From NCBI GenBank assembly GCA_023393165.1, contig JAEWMJ010000045.1, forward strand, positions 1 to 64,000: 64,000 bases of DNA. The letters are read 5' to 3'. Below are positions 48,684 to 56,733 of the stretch, in pieces. The notes under the pieces were generated by a model. That model did not search any database. It was given only the letters and a program-made list of their open reading frames with translations, and was not told the DNA's origin. Each line of letters opens with the position of its first letter. Position 1 is the first letter of the stretch. This DNA is from Bacillota bacterium (GTDB lineage Bacteria > Bacillota > Clostridia > Christensenellales > Christensenellaceae). The translations under genes and the position numbers were made by a program.

Positions 48684-49895
48684 ATGCTGATAGAAGATTC
48701 GAATTTCAAAGACAGATTATCAGGAAAAATTGTGCTGGTTACGGGCGCAGGCGGCGGGATCGGTTTTGAGACGGCCAAAAATCTTGTCTGGATGGGAGCC
48801 ACCGTAATCATAGCGGAAATCGACCGTGAAAAAGGGGCGTCTGCGGCCAGTGCGATCAACAGCGAATTGAAATGCAGCCGCGCAATGTTTTATCACATTG
48901 ACATCGCCGATGAAAAGCAATTGGAAGAAATGTCTGAATACCTTATCAAAAATTATGGTTTTTTGGACGTGATCATCAATAACGCAACCGTAACGCCCAT
49001 GGGACCGGTTGACGAGGTACCGGTGGAGGACTGGGATAATAGTTATTTTGTTAATTTGAGGGCTCCGGTGTTTTTGGCGCGGAAGTTTATTCCGCTAATG
49101 AAAGAGAAAAATACAGGTACCCTTGTGTTTGTGCCGTCTTCGGGAGCCGCTCCTTATATGGGCGCGTATGAAGTGTTTAAAACTTCCCAGGTGGAACTTG
49201 CCAATACGATTGCTGCTGAGCTGGAACAGACGGATATTTGCGTTTACAGTATCGGTCCCGGCCTGGTGAAGACCGGTACGGCGGTTGAACAAATAAAAAA
49301 AATAGCGGCTTATATGGGCGTCTCACCGGAAGAGCTTTATGCCTTAAATGAAAAGCATATTCTGGATGTGGAATCGGCAGGAGTTGGATTCGCCGTATCG
49401 GTGGCTATGGCTAAGAAGTATAAAGGGCAGGAAATAGGCTGTATCCAGGCGCTGATGGACTCCGGGATTATAAAGCGGGAAGATGCCGGAGCCCAAAAAG
49501 GATCCCCGGTTCCATTGGACGGGGAGGCTGTAAGAACGCATTTATCCAACATATTTTCCGTTTATGAGGAGCAATATGAAGGATGGCTGAAAAGAAACCT
49601 GTTTGAGCGTCAGTGGGTTATGAGGGATTTAAAAAAAATTATGAAACTTTCCGCAGAACAGGTTCGGGATAGACTTAAGAATTACGAAGCTCTGGCAAAA
49701 CAGGGAGAGTATGGCGAGATCAGTAGGGATAAAGATCTGTTTGGGCTGCTGAAAGTTTATTGGGAACATCAGTTGAAGCTGCTGAAAGGATATGAAAAGG
49801 ACCCTGCCAAACTGGAGGAGAGTTCAAAGATCATCTGCGGCTGGATCGAAGAAATAGAATCAGTAATCGGTCTGTTAAATCAGCGCCATTTATGA
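48684..49895 (+). CDS. Short-chain dehydrogenase with helical C-terminal extension
   Basis: 403 residues. Residues about 10-270 are a classical SDR: TGAGGGIG cofactor loop, INNATVT, the active-site Ser in VPSSG and Tyr-X3-Lys in YEVFK. The remaining ~130 residues are charged and helical (LSNIFSVYEEQYEGWLKRNLFERQW) with no recognised domain, an unusual addition. Stop overlaps the next start by four bases (ATGA), so the two enzymes probably act together. Confidence 0.83.
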   Translation: MLIEDSNFKDRLSGKIVLVTGAGGGIGFETAKNLVWMGATVIIAEIDREKGASAASAINSELKCSRAMFYHIDIADEKQLEEMSEYLIKNYGFLDVIINNATVTPMGPVDEVPVEDWDNSYFVNLRAPVFLARKFIPLMKEKNTGTLVFVPSSGAAPYMGAYEVFKTSQVELANTIAAELEQTDICVYSIGPGLVKTGTAVEQIKKIAAYMGVSPEELYALNEKHILDVESAGVGFAVSVAMAKKYKGQEIGCIQALMDSGIIKREDAGAQKGSPVPLDGEAVRTHLSNIFSVYEEQYEGWLKRNLFERQWVMRDLKKIMKLSAEQVRDRLKNYEALAKQGEYGEISRDKDLFGLLKVYWEHQLKLLKGYEKDPAKLEESSKIICGWIEEIESVIGLLNQRHL

Positions 49896-50485
49896 TGTTT
49901 CTGAAGCGGGAAGCGGAGGCGGCTGTTGTTTTGCTGCACGAGATTTACGGAGTCAACAGATTTATAGAAGAAGCCGGCCGGGAGTTTTACGGCTGGGGAT
50001 TTGACGTGTATTGTCCGGATTTAATAGGGAGCGGAGCGTGTTATCCTTATTCGGAATCCGATCAGGCCTATGTGAATTTTCTCGGGGCCGGAGGATTTGA
50101 GCAGTACGTTCAAATAAACAACATGATGCGGGGATTAAAACAAAAATATGCCAGGATTATTCTGATAGGTTTCAGCGCAGGCGCCACAATTGCATGGAGA
50201 TGCACCCAAAGCAAGCTGTGTGACCGCATGGTGGGGGTATACGGTTCGCGTATCCGGGATTATAGGGAAATTGAACCTGAGTGCGGATCGCTTCTGCTTT
50301 TTGCCGATAAGGAGAAATCTTTTGACGTCAGGAAACTTGCGGATGATTTGCGGAACAAAAAGAACACTTCGGTTATATTATTGGAAGGAAGCCACGGGTT
50401 TATGGATCCTTATTCCAAAAGCTATGATAAAGAGCCGGCGATAAAAGCAATAAATGAGATCCGTGAATTTATTCGGGATTCGTAA
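49892..50485 (+). CDS. Dienelactone hydrolase-like alpha/beta hydrolase
   Basis: 197 residues. VVLLHEIYGVN oxyanion region, nucleophile elbow GFSAG (Ser where dienelactone hydrolases have Cys), acid in LLLFADKE, and His in EGSHGFMDP. Translationally coupled to the SDR. The substrate is unknown. Confidence 0.83.
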   Translation: MMFLKREAEAAVVLLHEIYGVNRFIEEAGREFYGWGFDVYCPDLIGSGACYPYSESDQAYVNFLGAGGFEQYVQINNMMRGLKQKYARIILIGFSAGATIAWRCTQSKLCDRMVGVYGSRIRDYREIEPECGSLLLFADKEKSFDVRKLADDLRNKKNTSVILLEGSHGFMDPYSKSYDKEPAIKAINEIREFIRDS

Positions 50486-50494
50486 TCAAAACGG

Positions 50495-50953
50495 CTAATT
50501 TACTGCATGATTCTTTAGTTCGATGGTTTCAATTTTTCCGTCAAGATTGATTGTAACGATAGGTGTCGCGTCCTCTTGAATCATCCTTCCGTTATTATCC
50601 CGAAATGTATATGTTTTTTGCATTAAATCCCCGGTATCATAATCCTCGGTTAACCAGCCGGAAATACTGCCTCCTAGATAAGAAAATTCAAAATGTTTAA
50701 CAGAAGATAAATCAGAAAGCTCTTTTTTATAGGTCACTGTCAAAACAGCGTTCCCGTAGCTGTCATAATGCAGCCCGTTTGGACCTTCCGAAAAACAGCC
50801 CATATAATTTGTTTTGTATTCGGCGCTCCAGGAATCGTTTTCACCAAAAAATACAAAGTGCTGCAGTATTATATCGGAATCCGAAGCGCCTGATATGGCA
50901 AGCATCAGAACGATGAATATGGCGGCAATTATTTTTTTGATCAATGCACCCAC
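50495..50953 (-). CDS. Small secreted protein of unknown function
   Basis: 152 residues. An N-terminal signal peptide (LIKKIIAAIFIVLMLAISGAS) followed by a beta-rich domain (SAEYKTNYMGCF, YGNAVLTVTYKK, YTFRDNNGRMIQED, VTINLDGKIETIEL). I do not recognise the family. Convergent with the hydrolase gene. Confidence 0.65.
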   Translation of the reverse strand: MGALIKKIIAAIFIVLMLAISGASDSDIILQHFVFFGENDSWSAEYKTNYMGCFSEGPNGLHYDSYGNAVLTVTYKKELSDLSSVKHFEFSYLGGSISGWLTEDYDTGDLMQKTYTFRDNNGRMIQEDATPIVTINLDGKIETIELKNHAVN

Positions 50954-51054
50954 CCCATAATGATTACTGCTGCAGAAACGAAAAAATGTTTACTATTTTT
51001 ATATTATAGCTTGTTATCTGATACATGTAAATATATGGATGGCGATGTTTGGAG

Positions 51055-51090
51055 AAAGACCCCGGAAACATGTTGTTCTCCGGGGTCTTT
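51055..51090. terminator. Bidirectional terminator of the methyltransferase gene
   Basis: A perfect 12-bp stem AAAGACCCCGGA / TCCGGGGTCTTT around a 12-base loop. It follows the end of the leftward methyltransferase gene. Confidence 0.9.
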
Positions 51091-51105
51091 ATATAGAAGG
51101 AAAAA

Positions 51106-52110
51106 TCACTTGTTGTAATATTCATCCACCGCAGCAAAGAAAGCGTCAATATTTTCCCATTTGGACAGGGGCGGTATATCGCAGCCCGAGGAAATTACGA
51201 AGTTGGAATATCCGCTGCATTTTTCAAGGAGTTCCAGCGTCGCCTTCCGCACGGACTCCGGCGTTCCGTTTCTGAACTGGCTTGCAGGGTCAATATTGCC
51301 CATAACGATTTTATCGCGCGGGAATTTCTTTACCATCTCTTCCATATCTATCGCGTTGCCGAAATGGAATGCTGAAGCGCCTGTCTTCAATATGGAATCA
51401 AGAAGTATGATGGTATTGTTTCCGCAGTTATGATAGATCAGGATGAAATTGTCGTCCTGTACGGCGTCAGCAATCTTCCGGACGTACGGCGTTGAGAACT
51501 CTTCGATCAGAGCAGGGGAAAGGATACCGGCCAGAGGCTCGGCCATCACGATGCCGTTGGCGCCGGTCGCCTTATAGGCTTTGATATAGTTGATTAAAAA
51601 TTCAGTAACTTTCTTAAGCGTTATATGGACCATCTCGGGTTCTTCATAGCAATTGATCATGACTTCGGATACGTCCATCAGCCTGCCGGCGAGCGAAAAC
51701 GGTCCGATGGTTCCGGCAAACACCGGCCTGTCTGTAATTTGGCCGCATGCCAGTTTAATCGCATTTACATACAGGTTGGTCCGGCCGGCCGTAACTTCGG
51801 GAACTTTTAAAGCTTTTGCGTCTTCTACGCTTTTTACGATGCGCCCTATCACGGTGGGAACCTCATCGTCCGAAACACGGATTTCGGAACCAAACGCCTC
51901 CGCCTCCACCGAAAGATCCATCATACTGAGAGATGCGGCTGCATTCACCCGGTCGGCGATCATTTTCATCCCTTTTGCCTGCATTTCGCTGGATGATATC
52001 AGTTCCTTTACGCCTATATTTAACAATTGAATAGACGGGAAGGATAAAACCGGAATTGCCTTTTTTACTTTAGCGTCTTTCGTCTCTTCCAGCCATTTTT
52101 TCATATTCAT
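51106..52110 (-). CDS. UroD/MtaA-family corrinoid methyltransferase-like protein
   Basis: 334 residues from ATG 52110 with SD AAGGAG. A TIM barrel of the uroporphyrinogen decarboxylase superfamily, MtaA/CmuA branch: zinc ligands in IYHNCGN and SSGCDIPP, and AFHFGNAIDMEEM and VMGNIDPASQF typical of methylcobamide methyltransferases. It lacks the N-terminal GxxxxR motif of true HemE. Such enzymes move methyl groups from a corrinoid protein to a thiol. No corrinoid protein gene is adjacent, so the pathway is unknown. Confidence 0.85.
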   Translation of the reverse strand: MNMKKWLEETKDAKVKKAIPVLSFPSIQLLNIGVKELISSSEMQAKGMKMIADRVNAAASLSMMDLSVEAEAFGSEIRVSDDEVPTVIGRIVKSVEDAKALKVPEVTAGRTNLYVNAIKLACGQITDRPVFAGTIGPFSLAGRLMDVSEVMINCYEEPEMVHITLKKVTEFLINYIKAYKATGANGIVMAEPLAGILSPALIEEFSTPYVRKIADAVQDDNFILIYHNCGNNTIILLDSILKTGASAFHFGNAIDMEEMVKKFPRDKIVMGNIDPASQFRNGTPESVRKATLELLEKCSGYSNFVISSGCDIPPLSKWENIDAFFAAVDEYYNK

Positions 52111-52590
52111 AATAACAAACTCCTTTTATAATAATGATCCCTTTGATATAATGTAAACTTAATTCCATTTTAAATCTTTTACAATATTCTCCTTTTAATA
52201 ACTATTTTGCGTAGCTGGAAGAATTTAATACCAATTTCGAATCACGATGTATGCGGCGCAATAATAAGGAATGCTTTATTTTTTACAGGGTTCAGTGTAT
52301 AATTAAAAAGCGCTGTTTTAACAAGTGTTTTACAGATGCTTTTTGAATTGCCGTCCCAGGCTTTCTGCGCCCGGAAAATTATAAAATTTTTAAATTATTG
52401 TGCAACAGGGGAATGCTGGGAATAGAATATTAAAGTATTGTAAAAAGAAGAAAAAGACTGTAAGATGTATTAAGATATGGTTATATTACGGAAAAAATAA
52501 ACTGCAAATAAAACCGGTATGCAGGGACGCATTTTGATGATGATTGCATGGACGGTGTATGCAGTTTTTTTAAAACTTCGGAGGATTTTT
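52111..52590 (+). promoter_or_regulatory. Long upstream region of glmM
   Basis: 480 bases without a convincing gene. TATAAT at 52298-52303 with a poor -35 (TTTATT, 52275) may be the glmM promoter. No match to the glmS ribozyme core or a known riboswitch was seen. A weak upstream in-frame extension of glmM (from 52519) has no SD and is not used. Confidence 0.4.
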
Positions 52591-53937
52591 ATGGCGAGAC
52601 TGTTTGGAACAGATGGAGTCAGAGGCATTGCAAATGAAAAACTTAACTGTGAACTGGCATATAAACTGGGGCAGGTGGGCGCATATTGCCTGACAAATGC
52701 GGTACACCAGGCCAAAATATTAATCGGCAAAGATACAAGAATATCCGGGGACATGCTGGAATCGGCTATGGTCGCCGGCATCTGCTCGGTCGGCGCGGAA
52801 GCGGTGTTGGCCGGAGTGATACCCACCGCTGCGGTCGCTTATCTCACATTGCATTTTGAGATGGATGCCGGCGTAATGATATCCGCTTCACATAATACCC
52901 TTGAGTACAACGGCATCAAGTTTTTTAATGCCAGCGGATACAAGCTGCAGGATGAAATCGAAGACAGGATCGAGAATATTATTGTCAATGGGAGTGAGAA
53001 GATCCTGCTGCCTACCGGTACGGATGTCGGCAGAAAGGTGATATTGAAAAAAGCGGATGACGAATATATAGAGCATATTACATCCAGTACGGATGTGCGG
53101 TTTGACGGCATAAAGGTTGTTTTGGACTGCGCAAACGGCGCCGCCAGCAAGGTCGCGCCCGAGATTTTTGAACGGCTGGGCGCGGAGGTCTATCCGATAT
53201 ATAACGATCCGGACGGCACCAATATCAACGATTTTTGCGGGTCAACCCATCCGGCAAATTTGTCAAGGTATGTGACAGAGATAGGCGCGGATTTAGGCCT
53301 CGCGTTCGACGGGGACGCAGACCGCCTGATTGCCGTAGACAGCCACGGTTCCATCGTAGACGGCGATACGATCCTGGCTGTATGTGCGCTTTCCATGAAA
53401 AAGGAAAACAAACTGGCAAAAAATGTGGTTGTGGGAACTGTTATGAGCAATCTTGGGCTGGAGATCGGGCTTCGGGAAAACGGGATCACACTTGTAAAGG
53501 CCCAAGTCGGCGACAGGTATGTTTTGGAAGAGATGCTGAAGAACGGATATAACTTTGGGGGGGAACAATCCGGACATATCATATTTTTAGATGGGAATAC
53601 CACCGGGGATGGAATCCTTTCGGGCGTCCAGCTATTAACCGTGATGAAAAAAGAAGGCAAATCACTCTCCAAACTTTCAAAAGTCATTGATATACTGCCT
53701 CAGGTGCTGGTAAACGCAAAGGTGAGTGATGAGAAAAAGCATTTATATATGGAAGACCCCGAAATCGTGGCGAACATAAAAGATCTTGAGAAAAATTTCG
53801 CCGGTGAGGGAAGAGTGCTGATACGCACATCGGGAACCGAACCGCTGGTTCGGGTAATGATCGAAGGTAAAAATAAAGAATATATAACCGAGCAGGCAAT
53901 CAGGATGGCAAAACTGGTTGAGCAAAGACTTGGTTGA
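52591..53937 (+). CDS. glmM: Phosphoglucosamine mutase
   Basis: 448 residues from ATG 52591 (SD GGAGG at 52580-52584). Converts glucosamine-6-phosphate to glucosamine-1-phosphate for UDP-GlcNAc. The phosphorylated Ser100 lies in ISASHN, the metal loop is DGDADR, the substrate loop GGEQSGHI, and the C-terminal phosphate loop RTSGTEPLVRVM. Starts the operon with glmS, 13 bases downstream. Confidence 0.97.
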   Translation: MARLFGTDGVRGIANEKLNCELAYKLGQVGAYCLTNAVHQAKILIGKDTRISGDMLESAMVAGICSVGAEAVLAGVIPTAAVAYLTLHFEMDAGVMISASHNTLEYNGIKFFNASGYKLQDEIEDRIENIIVNGSEKILLPTGTDVGRKVILKKADDEYIEHITSSTDVRFDGIKVVLDCANGAASKVAPEIFERLGAEVYPIYNDPDGTNINDFCGSTHPANLSRYVTEIGADLGLAFDGDADRLIAVDSHGSIVDGDTILAVCALSMKKENKLAKNVVVGTVMSNLGLEIGLRENGITLVKAQVGDRYVLEEMLKNGYNFGGEQSGHIIFLDGNTTGDGILSGVQLLTVMKKEGKSLSKLSKVIDILPQVLVNAKVSDEKKHLYMEDPEIVANIKDLEKNFAGEGRVLIRTSGTEPLVRVMIEGKNKEYITEQAIRMAKLVEQRLG

Positions 53938-53950
53938 CAGGAGGTTTATT

Positions 53951-55777
53951 ATGTGCGGGATCGTTGGTTATGTCGGGGACAAAGATGTCATAAAAGTATT
54001 GATTGAAGGTTTAAGGAAACTGGAATACCGTGGATATGACAGCGCGGGCATTGCTTATCTGGAAAACGGAAAAATGTCTGTAGAGAAAGCAAAAGGCAAA
54101 CTGGCTGAATTGGAAAAAATGATCGGGGAAAAAAGCATTTCCAAAACCATCGGGATAGGGCATACCCGTTGGGCTACCCATGGGGAGCCCAATTATGTGA
54201 ACTCACATCCGCATACCAATATGGCCGGAGACATTGCTGTTGTACATAACGGCATCATAGAGAATTATGCAGGAATAAAAAAATGGCTGATGCAAAAAGG
54301 AGTCGTATTTACCTCCGAGACGGATACGGAAGTAATCGCGCATCTGGTGAATTATTTCCTGGAAGACGACCTTAAAACGGCGGTACAAAAGACCATCGGC
54401 ATGCTGGACGGCAGCTATGCGCTGGCTGTGATCAGCGAACGTTTTCCTGACGAGATCGTGGCCGCGAAAAAAGATAGTCCGCTGGTAGTGGGCCTGGGTG
54501 AAAATGAAAACCTGATCGCATCGGATATTCCCGCGCTTCTGGAATATACCCGCAAGGTCTGCTTTTTGAATGAGAACGAAATAGTGGTTATTCGTAAAAA
54601 CAGCTTTGAACTTTACGATAAATTCCTCAATAAACTGGAGAGGGACCCCTTTGTTGTGGACTGGGATATTTCCCAGGCGGAAAAAGCCGGTTACGAGCAT
54701 TTTATGATCAAAGAAATCGAAGAGGAGCCCAAGGCGCTTTTGGATACGCTTCACCCCAGGCTCCAGAACGGAGAGATCAATCTGGAAGAAGCGGGGCTTT
54801 CGGATGAAGTGCTGAAGGGAATCAAGAAAATAAATATCGTTGCCTGCGGGACTGCTTACCATGCGTCCATGCTGGGGAAATATATCATTGAAAAACTTGT
54901 AAGGATACCTGTTGATGTTGATATCGCGTCCGAATTCCGTTACCGGGATCCGCTAATAGACAGCGATACTTTTATGATCGTTTTGAGCCAGTCCGGGGAA
55001 ACGGCGGATACCATAGCGGCGATGCGCGAGGCGAAATCCAAAGGCGCATTTGTTCTGGCAATTGCAAACGTCGTGGGCAGTACGGTCGCCAGGGTCGCGG
55101 ACGCGGTGCTGTACACGCATGCAGGGCCGGAAATTGCGGTCGCTTCAACAAAAGCGTATACCACACAGCTCATGTCCCTGTATATGATCTGCGTTAAAAT
55201 GGCGCACGCACAAAAGAAGATTTCGGATGAGGAGTATAAACTTTATATAGAAGAACTCAAAAAAGTGCCCGATCACGTTAAGGAAATACTAAAGGAAAAA
55301 CCGGTGCTGCAGCGCTTTGCCTCGGAGCATTTCAAAGAGCACAGCGTGTTTTACATAGGCAGGGGAATCGATTACGCCCTGTCCATGGAAGGTTCCCTGA
55401 AATTAAAGGAGATCAGCTATATCCATTCGGAAGCTTACGCTGCCGGAGAACTGAAACATGGAACAATCGCCCTGATCGAAAACGGGACGCTTGTGGTGGC
55501 CGTGCTTACCCAGGAAGACCTTCTGGAAAAATGCATCAGCAACGTGAAGGAAGTGACGGCGCGCGGCGCGGTTGTGCTGGGCATTACCCAGGAAAAATTT
55601 AAAACGAAAATCTCAGAGTTTGTGGACGAGGTGGTCACCATCCCGGACACCATCGATTTTATGAGCTCTATGACGGGCATTATCCCCATGCAGGTTTTTG
55701 CATACTATATGGCGGTGCATAAAGGCTGTGACGTGGATAAACCCAGGAACCTCGCAAAGAGCGTTACGGTGGAGTAA
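53951..55777 (+). CDS. glmS: Glucosamine-fructose-6-phosphate aminotransferase (isomerizing)
   Basis: 608 residues from ATG 53951 (SD AGGAGG). Cys2 (MCGIVGYVG) is the glutaminase nucleophile; HTRWATHG and the two SIS isomerase domains (VACGTAYHAS, SQSGETADTIAAM) follow, ending in KPRNLAKSVTVE. Makes glucosamine-6-phosphate from fructose-6-phosphate and glutamine. Its 3' end is the recognition site of TnsD, and a Tn7-type element sits 24 bases after the stop. Confidence 0.98.
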   Translation: MCGIVGYVGDKDVIKVLIEGLRKLEYRGYDSAGIAYLENGKMSVEKAKGKLAELEKMIGEKSISKTIGIGHTRWATHGEPNYVNSHPHTNMAGDIAVVHNGIIENYAGIKKWLMQKGVVFTSETDTEVIAHLVNYFLEDDLKTAVQKTIGMLDGSYALAVISERFPDEIVAAKKDSPLVVGLGENENLIASDIPALLEYTRKVCFLNENEIVVIRKNSFELYDKFLNKLERDPFVVDWDISQAEKAGYEHFMIKEIEEEPKALLDTLHPRLQNGEINLEEAGLSDEVLKGIKKINIVACGTAYHASMLGKYIIEKLVRIPVDVDIASEFRYRDPLIDSDTFMIVLSQSGETADTIAAMREAKSKGAFVLAIANVVGSTVARVADAVLYTHAGPEIAVASTKAYTTQLMSLYMICVKMAHAQKKISDEEYKLYIEELKKVPDHVKEILKEKPVLQRFASEHFKEHSVFYIGRGIDYALSMEGSLKLKEISYIHSEAYAAGELKHGTIALIENGTLVVAVLTQEDLLEKCISNVKEVTARGAVVLGITQEKFKTKISEFVDEVVTIPDTIDFMSSMTGIIPMQVFAYYMAVHKGCDVDKPRNLAKSVTVE

Positions 55778-55810
55778 TTGGCGTAGTCAAACCGTTTTTG
55801 CTGTGAGCAT

Positions 55811-55881
55811 ACAAAAAAGTTTGGCAAAATACAAAATAGTTTGGCAAAAATATATTATAAGACAAAATAGTTTGGCAAAAA
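55811..55881. repeat. TnsB-binding-site-like repeats
   Basis: ACAAAAAAGTTTGGCAAAAT (55811), ACAAAATAGTTTGGCAAAAA (55831) and an identical copy at 55862. The first two abut; the third follows after an 11-base gap. About 20 bp each, like the Tn7 end sites. TnsB bound here would hold the transposon end, and since the tnsA start is only 30 bases away it may also repress the operon. Confidence 0.82.
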
Positions 55882-55911
55882 TGCGCCATACTATATGGCG
55901 AGGTGAACGCT

Positions 55912-56718
55912 TTGTCTACATACGAGCATCTGAATTTTAATGAAATACCAAGGGGCAGGGATTATAAACCTGCCCTAACAATTTATAGTGTGAATTCAAA
56001 AGGGCAATCCGGCCGATTTTCCGGAAACAAAACGGGTCGGGAACATCATTTTCTATCGTTAAACGAGCAGAATTATTTTCTTATCGCTGAATTTAGTAAC
56101 AGTGTCGCAGACATCCGGGAACAGTTCCCTTTAAATATTGATAAAACGCATCTGATTGCGAAGAAACTAGGCCTCAAACACCCAGCGTATCCAAAGGCAC
56201 AACAACCAATGACTACAGACTTCTGTATCACAAAAAGAATTAATGGTATAACAACAGATATTATCCGTACTATTAAGCCTGCAACGGATTTGCTTGATCG
56301 CAGAACTATTGAAAAGTTTGAGATTGAGCGCATTTATTGGGATGAGGAAGGGATTGACTGGGGGATTGTTACTGACCTAGAAATTAATAAGACAATGGCT
56401 AAAAATATCAAAACATTTCGCGGCGCATATGATTTGTCCGGTTTTTCAGAATTGCGGGAACTAGGGGAGTCTGTACTCATTGTATATAAACGTGAGCTAG
56501 CAAAATTGTTGATATCGGAGAATAACGCAACCCGTGATATCATTCATAAATTTGCAACTGAATATCATTTGCGACCAGCTTCGGGCATTACGTTGTTTCA
56601 TCATTTACTTGCAACAAAGGTACTTCGTTGTGATCTGAGTCATGAGATGGAACTTAATAAATGCAATAAACTGTCCTATGGACATGAGGAAATGGACAGG
56701 CTATTACGTGCAGAATAA
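55912..56718 (+). CDS. tnsA: Tn7-type endonuclease TnsA
   Basis: 268 residues from TTG 55912, five bases after AGGTGA; the GTG at 55903 lies inside that SD. The restriction-enzyme-like catalytic triad is visible as Glu44 (REHHF), Asp103 (TTDFCI) and Lys122 (IKPA), spaced like Glu63, Asp114 and Lys132 of Tn7 TnsA. TnsA cuts the 5' strands so that the element moves by cut-and-paste. The C-terminal domain, which binds TnsC, is present. Confidence 0.92.
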   Translation: MSTYEHLNFNEIPRGRDYKPALTIYSVNSKGQSGRFSGNKTGREHHFLSLNEQNYFLIAEFSNSVADIREQFPLNIDKTHLIAKKLGLKHPAYPKAQQPMTTDFCITKRINGITTDIIRTIKPATDLLDRRTIEKFEIERIYWDEEGIDWGIVTDLEINKTMAKNIKTFRGAYDLSGFSELRELGESVLIVYKRELAKLLISENNATRDIIHKFATEYHLRPASGITLFHHLLATKVLRCDLSHEMELNKCNKLSYGHEEMDRLLRAE

Positions 56719-56733
56719 TTAGGAGATATGGTT

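Noticed and set aside
52111..52590. glmS ribozyme or other riboswitch in the glmM-glmS leader
   Set aside because: The long leader invites it, but I could not find the conserved ribozyme core; glmS itself is only 13 bases after glmM, leaving no room for one there.
55698..55940. 80-codon frame crossing the glmS end and transposon end
   Set aside because: It is a frame-shifted read of glmS running into the TnsB repeats, without an SD.
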